A stretch of DNA of 64,000 bases from contig DCVA01000040.1 in NCBI GenBank assembly GCA_002327925.1, positions 62,001 to 126,000 of the forward strand, in the 5' to 3' direction. Made by a program: the position numbers and the translations under genes. This document shows, one piece after another, positions 1 to 8,990 of this stretch. Within the stretch, counting starts at the first letter, position 1; each line of letters begins with the position of its first letter. This DNA is from Anaerolineales bacterium UBA2200. Its GTDB lineage: Bacteria > Chloroflexota > Anaerolineae > UBA2200. The notes beneath the pieces were generated by a model. That model was not told the origin of the DNA. It saw only the letters and a list, made by a program, of their open reading frames with translations, and made no database searches.

Positions 1-1262
1 GCGACGACACCCACCACAAGCGACACAAGCATGGCGATGAGCACCACATCGGGCGAGACGGTGGCCATTCCCTTAACCTGCTCGATCAGCCGGCTCGCGA
101 TGTAGGACCCGCCGAGGCCGAGGGCGAGGCCGCCTGCACCGCCGGCCAGTGCGATCAGCACACCTTCGCCCAGGAACTGCAACAAGATATCGACCTTCTC
201 TGCGCCCAGTGCACGCTTGAGCCCGATCTCCCAGGTCCTCTCTGCCACGCCTACGAGCATGATGTTCATCAGTCCGATGCTGCCCACCACCAGCGAGATC
301 CCGGCGATTGCCGACAGGATCATGGTTATCGTGCGGATGATGCCCATGCTCTCTTCGCTCCACTGCAGAGTGTCCTGCACCATGAAATCCTCCGGCGATC
401 CGGCCGCGATCCCCCGCCGCGCGCGCAGGATCGTGTTGATCTCGGCCACCGCCGTCTTTCTGACCGCGGAATCACGCTCGTCTACCCGCGCTGCGATGTA
501 GCTGATCACCGTCTTGCCCTCTGTGGACAGGCGCATCTGCGCCGTATGCAGCGGCACCAGGATCGAGCGATTGGAGATGCCCACCACCCCTGGACGTTTG
601 TTCATAACGCCAATCACCGTGTAGAGCTGAGGGACATCCTGCTGGACCATGCGCAGGGTTTCGCCCACCGGGTTGGCTCCCTTGCCCCAGACCTCGTCCA
701 CCACTGATTCGTCGAGTACTACTACCGCCGCGGCGAGGTCGTTCTCCTGCTGGGTGAAAAAGCGACCGTACTTCATGGTCGTGCGGAAAACGGTCAGGTA
801 TTCGGGCAAGACTCCCTGGACCCCCGGGTTGGGCACGTACTGCCCCTTGTAGACGATCTGGGCCCAGCTTTCGAAGAGCGGTGTCACCTCAACCACCCGC
901 GTGGCGAGCTGCCGCAGTGCCACCACATCCATGGGCTCGAGGCTGCGCGGCTGAGTCACGGGCTGCGGGATCACCGGCCCTGGGAGAGTTCCGCCCTTCT
1001 CCACTGCGACCGCTTCCGCTTTCTCCCTAACGACCGAGCTCACGTCCATGTAGTAGGGCATATACTGGGGACGGATTTCCACCGTCCCGGCGGACCACGC
1101 CTCCATTTGTTCTTGAGTGGAGCGGCGCAATCCATTGCCAAGGGACACGATCATGATGACCGCCGCGATGCCGATGACAACACCCAACATCGTCAGTCCG
1201 GAGCGCAGCTTGTTGGTGCGCAGGTCAAGCACAGAAAACCAAAAGTTGACTAGGCGTCTCAT
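1..1262 (-). CDS. ABC transporter permease, MacB/FtsX family (C-terminus cut by window edge)
   Basis: About 420 residues are visible from the ATG at 1260-1262; the frame is still open at base 1. The N-terminus (MRRLVNFWFSVLDLRTNKLR) leads into a transmembrane helix, GLTMLGVVIGIAAVIMIVSL, which is the standard opening of a MacB/FtsX permease. A long extracytoplasmic MacB_PCD-type domain follows (about residues 45-280). Further helices around 315-420 carry the family pattern GSIGLMNIMLVGVAERTWEI and GLKRALGA. Unlike MacB there is no fused ATPase at the N-terminus, so a separate ATPase is expected, probably past the left edge. The gene lies 84 bp downstream of an adaptor gene on the same strand and probably forms an export pump with it. 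The family is certain; the substrate is unknown. Confidence 0.9.
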   Translation of the reverse strand, partial: MRRLVNFWFSVLDLRTNKLRSGLTMLGVVIGIAAVIMIVSLGNGLRRSTQEQMEAWSAGTVEIRPQYMPYYMDVSSVVREKAEAVAVEKGGTLPGPVIPQPVTQPRSLEPMDVVALRQLATRVVEVTPLFESWAQIVYKGQYVPNPGVQGVLPEYLTVFRTTMKYGRFFTQQENDLAAAVVVLDESVVDEVWGKGANPVGETLRMVQQDVPQLYTVIGVMNKRPGVVGISNRSILVPLHTAQMRLSTEGKTVISYIAARVDERDSAVRKTAVAEINTILRARRGIAAGSPEDFMVQDTLQWSEESMGIIRTITMILSAIAGISLVVGSIGLMNIMLVGVAERTWEIGLKRALGAEKVDILLQFLGEGVLIALAGGAGGLALGLGGSYIASRLIEQVKGMATVSPDVVLIAMLVSLVVGVV

Positions 1263-1346
1263 TTCGACCTCAAGGTTCTCGGAGTACCTGCCGCCTCGGA
1301 CGGGCGGTCAGGCGACTTGCCTTTCCTACTACCGGGGCCGCGCGGC

Positions 1347-2966
1347 TCATCGGTAGATGGGTCCAATGGGTGGCTGCAGGACAACTCGCACCATTTCGCC
1401 CTCCTGCAGACCCTGCACGATCTCAGTCTCGATGCCATCGCTGATGCCGGTCTCTACTGCCCTGCGGCTCGTGCGCCCGTTGACAACCACCAGGACGAAG
1501 TACCCTTCGGCGTCGCGCTGTACGGCCATGGTCGGTACCTTGACCACGCTCTCCTTCCGTGCCAGCGGTACGGTCACATTGGCCGACATGCCCGCGCGCA
1601 GCTCAAGAGCCGCCGGATCGAAGGCAACCGCAACGTTGAATACGGTGATCCCGTTCTGATAAGTGCCGTAGCGCGGGATCTCGCCCAGTGTGCCGCTGAC
1701 GGACTGGCCAGGGAAGGCGTCAAAGCCGAGGGCAACCTCCTGCCCCTGGCTGAGCAGGCCGATGTCCATCTCATTGACCGCTATCGTCACGCGAAGTGAC
1801 TCGGCACTCAGAAGCGTGACCAGCTGCTGGCCCGGTGTCACCGTTGCCCCTGGCTGTGCCGTGATTTCGCTGATGATCCCCGAGAATGGTGCCACAATCG
1901 TCGCTTCGGCAAGGCTTGCCTCCGCATCCGCAGCACGTCCCTGCAATTTGACCACCAGTGCCTCGGCTTTGGCCACATCCGGGTCGACGTCGCCCCCTTC
2001 CAGTGCCTTGAGCTGGGCCTGCAGATGCTCAACTCGAGCTTCGGACTGCTGCACTGTGGCCTGCCGCTTCTTCAGCCCGACGGCAGGGCTGCCGGCGGCG
2101 ATCTCGTTTCTGAGCGTCTGCAGCTCGCGCCTGGCCAGGGTGACCTTCCGCTCAGCAGCCCGCACATCCATGTCATGTCGCAGCAAGGCCTGGTCGTACG
2201 CTTCGCGCGTGTTGAACATGACTATGCGCAGTAGCCACTCACTATCTCGATCCTCTTCGCTCGGATTCTGGATCCACGCGTAGGGGCCATGCTCGATCTC
2301 AGCGAGGTCCGCTGTGACGCGCTGGCTCTCCAGGGCCTCACGCGCCTGCTTGCCGTATTGAAGCTCATTGAGGGCGTCTTGCGCCGCCGCCAGGTCGGCA
2401 CTAGCCTTGGCCAGGCGCTCCTCGGGAGTGCCCTTGCCCCTGCTGAATCTCTCCAGGTCGAGCTGCGCTTCCTGCAAACTGAGGCGCGCTTTGCGCAATT
2501 CCTCATCCAGCGTGATCCGTTTGCTCAGGCCGCGATCCTCCAGCAGCTTGTCCAGGTCGTTGCGCGCCGTCAGAAGCTCGCCGCGCACCTTGGCCAGCTC
2601 GCGCTGTAGCTCGGCAGCATCAAGCTCCAGGATGAGCTGCCCTTCCTGTACCAACTCCCCGGGTGCGGCATAGACCATCGCGATGCGGCCGGTCGCCGCA
2701 CGAAAGGCCAACCTGGCCGTACGCTCCGGTTCAGTGGAACCGCCCAAGAGCAGTGCCTGAGTAAGAGGGCCGCGAGCCACCGGCACGTCACTCGTTACCT
2801 GTGGCAGACCGGCCTTGAGTGCCTCCTCAGAACCGCCCAACAGGCCGCTCAGACGCGGATACGCCCACCATGCGCACAGGACGAGTGCAAGCAGCGCCAC
2901 GATGCCCAGGAGGGCCCTGAACCGCCTGCTGCGGCGTTCATCAATCTCGAATCGATCTTCTGCCAT
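1347..2966 (-). CDS. HlyD/MacA-type membrane fusion protein (efflux adaptor)
   Basis: A 539-residue adaptor with a short cytoplasmic N-terminus and one signal-anchor helix at about 18-36. A biotinyl-lipoyl-like half domain precedes a very long coiled-coil hairpin (about 110-345, rich in Leu/Glu/Arg/Ala). The second lipoyl half (IVAPFSGIISEI) follows, then a beta-barrel domain and a C-terminal membrane-proximal domain. Such proteins link an inner-membrane ABC permease to the cell exterior. It sits between a second adaptor gene (27 bp upstream) and the MacB-like permease (84 bp downstream), so the three probably form one operon. The ATG has a GGGAG ribosome site. In a cell without an outer membrane the adaptor would work at the envelope surface; that point is inference. 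Confidence 0.9.
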   Translation of the reverse strand: MAEDRFEIDERRSRRFRALLGIVALLALVLCAWWAYPRLSGLLGGSEEALKAGLPQVTSDVPVARGPLTQALLLGGSTEPERTARLAFRAATGRIAMVYAAPGELVQEGQLILELDAAELQRELAKVRGELLTARNDLDKLLEDRGLSKRITLDEELRKARLSLQEAQLDLERFSRGKGTPEERLAKASADLAAAQDALNELQYGKQAREALESQRVTADLAEIEHGPYAWIQNPSEEDRDSEWLLRIVMFNTREAYDQALLRHDMDVRAAERKVTLARRELQTLRNEIAAGSPAVGLKKRQATVQQSEARVEHLQAQLKALEGGDVDPDVAKAEALVVKLQGRAADAEASLAEATIVAPFSGIISEITAQPGATVTPGQQLVTLLSAESLRVTIAVNEMDIGLLSQGQEVALGFDAFPGQSVSGTLGEIPRYGTYQNGITVFNVAVAFDPAALELRAGMSANVTVPLARKESVVKVPTMAVQRDAEGYFVLVVVNGRTSRRAVETGISDGIETEIVQGLQEGEMVRVVLQPPIGPIYR

Positions 2967-2992
2967 GCGCGGCTCCCATCGTACACAGAGTA

Positions 2993-4546
2993 CTAGTACT
3001 TGATTCCGTAACGGCCGTAGGGGTCCGTCGCGGCTACCAGGGGCACCATCACGGTATCGCCTTCGGCCAGGCCCGCAACAACCTCCACCTGGATGCCGTC
3101 ATTCATTCCGATCTCCACGGCCCGCTCCTCGATCGAATTCTCGCCCTTGCGCAGGTCAACGTAAGTCTCACCCATCGGATTGTAGCGAATTGCCGCCGAG
3201 GGAATTGTGAGGACGTTGTCGCGTTGGCCGATGACCACCCGCGCGTTTCCGTACATGCCGAGCCTGATCGTGCTCTGGCCATGCTCCAGAGTCGTGATGA
3301 CCCGGTAGTACGCGATTCCGCTCTGGTTGATCGCCTGTCGGGGCAGGTCCAGCACCCTGCCGGTGAAGAGCTGACCGGGGTACATGTCGAATGAGACACG
3401 GACTTGCTGGCCTAACTCGATTTTCGGCACGTCGACCTCTGTCACCTGGGCTTCCAAACGGAGCTCGCGGAAATCGGCCAGGAACATCACTTTCTGACCG
3501 GGGCCCACCGTGTCATTGGCGGCCACGTAGATGGCCACAGCGGTTCCATCAAACGGCGCGCGCAATGTGGCTGCTTCCAGGCCCGCCTGAGCCGAGCCGC
3601 GGGCAGCCTGGGCCGCCTCGTATGCCGTTCGCGCCGCCTCCACCGCTCCGCTTTCCCCGCCGGCTCTCAGCGCATCGACTCTGGCCTGCGCCGTGCCAAC
3701 CGCCTCCTCAGCCGCTCGATAGGCCAGGCGCGACGCGTCGGCCGGGTCGTCTGTTCCGGCCAGCACATGGTCGAGGTCCTCCCTGGCTCGATCGAGCTCA
3801 CGCTGCTTTGCCTCGACCACCTCTCGCTCCACTTCCAACGCCGCTTCGCGCAAAGTACGGGCGCGGGCCAGCGCCTTCTCTGTATCGGCCAGGTTCTTTT
3901 GGACCTCAGCCCGCTGCGCATCGTTAGCAGGAAGGTCGCGCAGCACCCGCTGAAAGAAGGCTCGATCGTACTCCAGCTGCCTGATCGTGGCCTGTCCTTC
4001 GCCGATCTCCTTCAGACGAAGCTCGTCTCGAGCCACCTGCAAAGCATATGCTGCATCGGCCACCTTCTCGCGCAGAGGCTCCGCGCCGGCCTTTTCGGCC
4101 ACTTCAAGCTCAAGCCGGGCCGCATCCAGTTCATAGGATGCATGGGACAACTCGGCCTCGGCTTTGGACAACTCGCTTTCCCCCGCTCCCTCCTGTGCTG
4201 TGGTCAGCGCTGCTTCGGCTGCCTTCAGGTCTGCCTCGGCCTCGCGCAGGCTGCGCTGCAACGAGGTGGTATCCAGGTGCATCAGCTCCTGCCCTGCCTG
4301 TACCTCCTGGCCGGTGCGAACCATTATGTCCACCAGACGGCCACTCGTGCCCGAGAAATCGAGCTCCAAAGAGTTGACCGCTACGACCTGTCCCGCCATC
4401 TGCACCACAATCGACACGGATCCGCGTTTGACCTCCGCCTGCGAGGCATAGGTCTCAGTAGATCCCGAGGTCTGTCGGCAAGCCACGAGGGACAATGCAA
4501 GGGTGGAACCAAGCAAGATGCGCGCAAAGACGACACGTTGTCTCAT
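2993..4546 (-). CDS. HlyD/MacA-type adaptor, predicted lipoprotein
   Basis: A 517-residue efflux adaptor. I chose the ATG at 4544-4546 rather than the longer open frame because AAGGAGGATC lies 8 bases upstream. This start also exposes a clear lipoprotein signal ending in the lipobox LVAC at about residues 20-23. A lipoyl half domain (VQAGQELMHLD), a long Ala/Glu/Arg coiled coil (about 100-300), the second lipoyl half (LRAPFDGTAVAI) and the barrel and membrane-proximal domains follow. It shares architecture with the downstream adaptor (for example GIQVEVVAGLAEGD here and GIETEIVQGLQEGE there). They are probably diverged paralogues feeding one pump or two alternative pumps. Confidence 0.9.
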   Translation of the reverse strand: MRQRVVFARILLGSTLALSLVACRQTSGSTETYASQAEVKRGSVSIVVQMAGQVVAVNSLELDFSGTSGRLVDIMVRTGQEVQAGQELMHLDTTSLQRSLREAEADLKAAEAALTTAQEGAGESELSKAEAELSHASYELDAARLELEVAEKAGAEPLREKVADAAYALQVARDELRLKEIGEGQATIRQLEYDRAFFQRVLRDLPANDAQRAEVQKNLADTEKALARARTLREAALEVEREVVEAKQRELDRAREDLDHVLAGTDDPADASRLAYRAAEEAVGTAQARVDALRAGGESGAVEAARTAYEAAQAARGSAQAGLEAATLRAPFDGTAVAIYVAANDTVGPGQKVMFLADFRELRLEAQVTEVDVPKIELGQQVRVSFDMYPGQLFTGRVLDLPRQAINQSGIAYYRVITTLEHGQSTIRLGMYGNARVVIGQRDNVLTIPSAAIRYNPMGETYVDLRKGENSIEERAVEIGMNDGIQVEVVAGLAEGDTVMVPLVAATDPYGRYGIKY

Positions 4547-4623
4547 CGGCAACGATCCTCCTTCAGATACGGCTGCGGGTACTGGTGGTAAACGTCTGGT
4601 CTGGCGGAAAGGTTCCCTGCCCC

Positions 4624-4651
4624 ATTCTAGTGTACAATGCGGCCCAGTGAA
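4624..4651 (-). promoter_or_regulatory. Promoter for the adaptor/permease operon
   Basis: On the minus strand TTCACT (4646-4651), a 16-bp spacer and TAGAAT (4624-4629) lie upstream of the lipoprotein adaptor start at 4546. The -10 is good and the -35 weak. The plus-strand TACAAT at 4633-4638 overlaps this element, so the adaptor operon and the phosphoesterase gene appear to share a compact divergent control region. Confidence 0.5.
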
Positions 4652-4658
4652 AAGCGAC

Positions 4659-5720
4659 ATGTCACACTCGACCCTCCAAGTCTTGCTCGTGGCCGACACG
4701 CACCTGGGGTTTGACCTACCGCTGCACCCGCGCGTAGACCGCCCTCGGAGGGGCCGGGATTTCTTCGCCAACCTGAGACGTGCTCTCGAGCCGGCCCTGC
4801 GTGGCGAGGTCGATCTGGTCGTCCATGGAGGCGATCTCCTTTTTCGGTCCCGCGTGCCTGACCGTCTGGTCGAGCTGGCCATGGAGCCGCTTATCGAGGT
4901 AGCCAGTGCCGGTGTTCCCGTCCTCCTTGTGCCGGGCAATCACGAGCGCTCGCGGCTTCCCCTGAGCCTCTGGACCGTTCACCCGCACTTGCACATCTTT
5001 CGCAGCCCTGCCACCCATTACTTCACACTCCGCGGGCTGCGTGTGGCCGTGGCAGGGTTCCCCTGCTCTCGTCAGGGACGTGTGGACCTGCCGGCCCTGG
5101 CCGCTCAGACTCGCTATCGCGACGAACCGGCCAACATTCGCCTGCTGTGCATGCATCAGACGGTAGAAGGAGCGCAGGTGGGGGTGCAGAACTATACTTT
5201 CCGCAGCGGCCCCGACGTGATCCCGGGACGCGATATTCCCGGCGATGTGGCCGCGGTGCTGGCCGGCCACATCCACCGCGCACAGGTACTGCGCCGCGAT
5301 CTCTCAGGACGGCCTTTGGCCGCTCCCGTGGTCTACCCCGGTTCGGTTGAGCGAACCGCGTTTGCCGAACGAGAGGAAACCAAGGGCTATGCCGTGCTGG
5401 AGTTGGCACCCACCTCCGACGGTCGCGGCCGGTTGCTCGCTGTTCGGTTCGTCTCCTTGCCCACCCGACCGATGGTCGTGCTGACGGCCCCAATTGCCGA
5501 CCTCAGCCGAGATGAGCTTCAGGCCGTCCTGGGCAATAGACTGATGAACCTCGACCCTTGCTCCATCGTATCGATTGATGTATCCGGAGAGCTGACGCCG
5601 CCTCTGGCAGAGGTCCTGACCGCCTCCGCTCTGCGCGCCCTGGCGCCGCCCACCATGAACGTGACGATCCGTTGGCCGCGAGAGAAAACCCTGAACCGAG
5701 GGCCCTGCGGGCGAATTTAG
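4659..5720 (+). CDS. Metallophosphoesterase, SbcD/Mre11-like DNA repair nuclease family
   Basis: 353 residues from the ATG at 4659; an in-frame GTG at 4647 is an alternative start. All calcineurin-like metal-binding blocks are present: ADTHLG (Asp13, His15), HGGDLL (Asp59), GNHE (Asn94, His95), a later MHQ and GHIH. The layout of N-terminal phosphoesterase plus a roughly 100-residue cap matches SbcD/Mre11-type exonucleases, which process DNA ends with an SbcC/Rad50 ATPase. No SbcC gene is next to it. A TACAAT -10 box at 4633-4638 is very close to the start, so the transcript leader would be short or absent if the GTG is used. Confidence 0.85.
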   Translation: MSHSTLQVLLVADTHLGFDLPLHPRVDRPRRGRDFFANLRRALEPALRGEVDLVVHGGDLLFRSRVPDRLVELAMEPLIEVASAGVPVLLVPGNHERSRLPLSLWTVHPHLHIFRSPATHYFTLRGLRVAVAGFPCSRQGRVDLPALAAQTRYRDEPANIRLLCMHQTVEGAQVGVQNYTFRSGPDVIPGRDIPGDVAAVLAGHIHRAQVLRRDLSGRPLAAPVVYPGSVERTAFAEREETKGYAVLELAPTSDGRGRLLAVRFVSLPTRPMVVLTAPIADLSRDELQAVLGNRLMNLDPCSIVSIDVSGELTPPLAEVLTASALRALAPPTMNVTIRWPREKTLNRGPCGRI

Positions 5721-5756
5721 CCAGACATTGAATATATTCATGGCGGAGCAACGAAA

Positions 5757-5784
5757 TTGACTTCTGCGCTGCAGCGCTTACAAT
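5757..5784 (+). promoter_or_regulatory. Promoter for the MFS transporter gene
   Basis: TTGACT (5757-5762), a 16-bp spacer and TACAAT (5779-5784) form a strong sigma70-like promoter. It lies 40 bp before the ATG at 5824, which has GGGAGG at a good distance. Confidence 0.7.
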
Positions 5785-5823
5785 CATATTGCTCTGCATG
5801 TTGATTGCTCTGGGAGGTTTCCC

Positions 5824-7055
5824 ATGATAGCCAGATGCCGTGCGATGTATGGGCAGTACCCACGTTCGTTCTGGGTGCTGGTGGCGGGTACCTTCGTCGA
5901 CGTGATCGGGGAGTCGGCACTATTCCCCTTCTTCGCCCTGTACGTCACCGGTCGCTTTCAGGTCGGCATGGCCGTGGCCGGCGGTCTCTTCGGCGTCGTG
6001 TCCCTGTCCGGTCTGGTTGGCGGGATTCTGGGGGCGCGCTTGCCGACCGGTTCGGGCGCCGCGGTGTTACCATCTTCGGACTGGCCTCCAGTGCGCTGGT
6101 GGCGCTTTCTCTCGGCTGGGTCAATCGCCTTTCACTCCTCTACTGGCTCGCCGTGCCGCTGGGATTGCTGGGCCACCTCGCCGGACCAGCCCATCAGGCA
6201 ATGGTGGCGGATCTCCTTCCCGAAGATAAACGGGCAGAAGGGTACGGGATTCTGAGCGTGGCAGCGAACCTGGCCTGGCTGGTAGGTCCCACAGTCGGTG
6301 GTTTCCTGGCAGATCGTTCGTCCTTCGTTCTGTTTGTGCTCGATGCGGCCATTAGCCTGGTCACGGCCGGAATCGTCTACTTTTTCCTGCCGGAGACATA
6401 CACAAAACACAGCACACAGACTCAGGGCAAAGGTCCGCTCCATACTCTGGGCGGCTATGGAAGGGTGGCCTCCGACGGCGCGTTCGTGGCCTTCTGCGCT
6501 GCGTCGCTGCTACTCTGGGGAGCGTACCAGCAGGTCTACACGTCCCTGGCCGTCTTCCTGCGCGACTTTAGGGGCGTCTCGGCGCAGGGCTATGGCCTGC
6601 TTGTGACGATCAACGCCATGATCGTGGTGTTCCTGCAGATGTGGCTGACCAGCAAGATCAGGTCTCGTCCGCCGGCCCTGATGATGGCCGTCGGAGCGCT
6701 GATCTACTGCTTTGGGCTGGGCGCCTTCGGCTGGCCTGTGCCCTTCTCTGTGATGGTCGGGATCATGATCCTGGTGACCGTGGGCGAGATGATCGTCGCC
6801 CCGGTCAGCCAGGCTCTGGTGGCGCTCCTGGCACCGGAAGAGATGCGAGGGCGCTACGCCGCCTTTTTCGGCCTGGCCGTGACTGTCCCGGCTATCATCG
6901 GTCCCTGGGCGGGAGGTCTCTTGATGGACGGTTCAAACCCGGACTGGCTGTGGTTTGCCAGCGGCCTGGTCTGCGCCGCCGCCGCCCTGTCCTTCTTCGC
7001 CCTCCACCTGACTTCTCACGGCAGGCTGGGCGCGCCTCCCGCGCCTACGGCTTGA
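5824..7055 (+). pseudogene. MFS transporter gene with a one-base frameshift
   Basis: The N-terminus begins at the ATG at 5824 (GGGAGG 8 bases upstream) and reads SFWVLVAGTFVDVIGESALF up to GLVGGILG. The remaining MFS sequence (GGALADRFGRRG, then about nine more helices to 7055) lies in the next frame. The switch falls in the G run at 6030-6034; one additional G would restore the classic MFS loop motif GGxLADRFGRR. The intact product would be about 410 residues with 12 transmembrane segments, related to drug-resistance transporters. Conservation on both sides suggests a sequencing or assembly indel or a very recent mutation rather than an old pseudogene. The 3' end overlaps the convergent methyltransferase gene by 11 bp. 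Confidence 0.85.
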
Positions 7056-7866
7056 TCGCCCTCGTGGCGATGAATGGCCTCATATAGTCGGCCAGCGGGT
7101 CCTCGTCTCCCGGCGGGTAGTCATCTTCGAACAGGTGCGTCAGCAGCAGCCCTGCCTCGAGCTGCCCCCCAATCTGGCTCTCCAGGCTGTGGCTGAACTC
7201 CAGGGGCCAGCCTTGCCGGATGTACTCTTCCCTTTTCTCGGGGCTCAAGCTGGCAATGTCGGAGTAGGGCAGCCGGTAAGCTACTTTGATCTCCCTGGTC
7301 TTCTCAGCGAGGTCGTGGTCGAACAAATACCAGTCCGGGTTCATGAACCCGGCCATCACGACGCCGCCGTGTCGCAGTACGCGGTAGGCCTCCCGCCACA
7401 CAGGCCGCACGTCCGGAGCAAAGACGTTCGATACAGGGTGCACAATCAAGCCAAAGCTCTCGGCCTCGAAGGCACTGAGGTCCGCCATATCGCCCTCGAC
7501 CGTGCGAATGGCCAGTCCCTCGCGCTCGGCGACCAGCCTGTCCTGAGCCAGCTGAGCGGGAGAGTTGTCCAGCACAGTCACATTGGCACCTGCCGCGGCC
7601 AGGATGGGTCCCTGCTGCCCGCCGCCGGACGCCAGGCAGAGCACTTCGCAGCCGGCCAAAGGCGGGTACCATTCCCGCGGCACGGGTTTGAGCGGTGTGA
7701 GCACGATCTGCCAGTCCCCTTGTCGCGCCGAGGCGATCGCCTCGCGGCTAACAGGCACGGTCCACTGGTTTCCCTCCGCCACCTGGCGGTTCCATGCCTC
7801 GCGATTGTAGGAACGGAGGTCCTTCTCGGGATCGACGCCATTCTTCGCCCTGCCGGTCACAGCCAT
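7045..7866 (-). CDS. Class I SAM-dependent methyltransferase
   Basis: 273 residues. The N-terminal SYNREAWNRQVAEGNQW leads to the SAM-binding motif VLCLASGGGQQGPILAAAGA (about 75-95). The acidic residue of motif II is in VTVLDNS, motif III is EGDMADLSAF, and a VLRHGG block follows. These define a methyltransferase_11-type fold; the substrate cannot be told. Its start overlaps the end of the upstream dehydrogenase gene by 10 bp, so the two are translationally coupled. Its tail overlaps the convergent MFS gene. Confidence 0.85.
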   Translation of the reverse strand: MAVTGRAKNGVDPEKDLRSYNREAWNRQVAEGNQWTVPVSREAIASARQGDWQIVLTPLKPVPREWYPPLAGCEVLCLASGGGQQGPILAAAGANVTVLDNSPAQLAQDRLVAEREGLAIRTVEGDMADLSAFEAESFGLIVHPVSNVFAPDVRPVWREAYRVLRHGGVVMAGFMNPDWYLFDHDLAEKTREIKVAYRLPYSDIASLSPEKREEYIRQGWPLEFSHSLESQIGGQLEAGLLLTHLFEDDYPPGDEDPLADYMRPFIATRAIKP

Positions 7867-8990
7867 TCCTCGTAACCGGCAAGGTGCAGTTCGTCACGCA
7901 CGGCCTGCAGCTCGCGGCGCAGGTTGGCGTTGATAGGGACGCCGTCCCTGCGGACGCGCTTGACGTTCTCGTATTCTTTCTCACCCGCCACAAAGATGCG
8001 GCTCTGCCCCGGCTCTTTTCGCGAGGCCTGCAGTTGACGCAAAATCTCGCCGCTGGTTCTTCGCGACCCTTCCAGGGGCACAAAGTGGGCAACATCCATC
8101 GCCAGGAAGAAGTGCCCCAGCATATGCGGCCGCCTGCGGCCATCAGCGTCAACGCCCAGCAGGTCGTGCAGGAAAGCGCCGCCGGCCAGTGAGGCGGAGA
8201 GGATCTCCACCATCGTGGCCAGTCCGTAGCCCTTGTGTCCGCCCAGCCCCTCCCCCTGCCCTCCCAGGGGCAGGAAGGCCGCGTTGCCCCTGTCGAGCTC
8301 TCTGAGGATCTTGCCTGCGTCTGTCGCCGGATGACCCTCGGAATCGATCATCCAGCCCTCGGGTACCGGTTTTTCTGCTCTGGCCAGGACCTCGATCTTG
8401 CCGCGCTGGGTGATGGGAGTGGCGCCGTCGAAGCAGAAGGGGAAGGGCCCGTCCGAAGGAGCGGCGAACGCGATGGGGTTTGTGCCCAGCATCGGCTCTG
8501 TGCCAAAGGTCGGGGCAATAGCAGGCCGGGCGTTGGTCACTGTCAGGCCGATCATCCCCTCATCGGCCGCCATGAGCGAATAGTACCCGGCGATGCCAAA
8601 GTGAGTTGAATTCCGCACTGCCGAAGCCCCCATGCCGTACTGGCGAGCCTTGTCCATGGCCATGCGCATGGAGCGGTAGGCAATCACATGGCCCATGCCG
8701 TGGTGGCCATCGATGACCGTGGTCGTCTCTGTGTCATGCACGATTTCGAGATTCGTTCGCGGCGACTGGATTCCGGCCTTGATGCGGTCATAGTAGTACT
8801 TGAGCCTTCCGATGCCGTGCGATTCGATCCCGCGCAAGTCCGAGGAGATCAACACGTCCGTGCAGATGCGCGCGTCGTCCTCCGGCACGCCCATCGCCTG
8901 GAAGGTGTCCATCATCAGGCGCTCAATCGCCTCGACGGGGACCCGCTTCTCCCCCCTGTTCTTGCCGGCTCCTACTGTGGAATCCGCCAC
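7857..8990 (-). CDS. Ldh_2 family NAD(P)-dependent oxidoreductase (malate/L-lactate/ureidoglycolate dehydrogenase type)
   Basis: 377 residues from a GTG at 8988-8990, with AGGAG 8 bases upstream. Family hallmarks are SHGIGRLKYY (catalytic His region, about 57-66), the central RNSTHFGIAGYY, GTNPIAFAAP and GGHKGYGLATMVE. Ldh_2 enzymes reduce or oxidise 2-hydroxy acids such as malate, sulfolactate, ureidoglycolate or 2,3-diketogulonate with NAD(P). The subtype cannot be decided by eye. The gene overlaps the multiheme cytochrome gene by 19 bp and the methyltransferase by 10 bp, forming a three-gene operon. Confidence 0.88.
   Translation of the reverse strand: MADSTVGAGKNRGEKRVPVEAIERLMMDTFQAMGVPEDDARICTDVLISSDLRGIESHGIGRLKYYYDRIKAGIQSPRTNLEIVHDTETTTVIDGHHGMGHVIAYRSMRMAMDKARQYGMGASAVRNSTHFGIAGYYSLMAADEGMIGLTVTNARPAIAPTFGTEPMLGTNPIAFAAPSDGPFPFCFDGATPITQRGKIEVLARAEKPVPEGWMIDSEGHPATDAGKILRELDRGNAAFLPLGGQGEGLGGHKGYGLATMVEILSASLAGGAFLHDLLGVDADGRRRPHMLGHFFLAMDVAHFVPLEGSRRTSGEILRQLQASRKEPGQSRIFVAGEKEYENVKRVRRDGVPINANLRRELQAVRDELHLAGYEEWL

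Noticed and set aside
3391..3927. A 178-codon plus-strand open frame inside the lipoprotein adaptor gene.
   Set aside because: It is a GC-rich shadow, very high in Pro and Arg, opposite the conserved adaptor coding strand.
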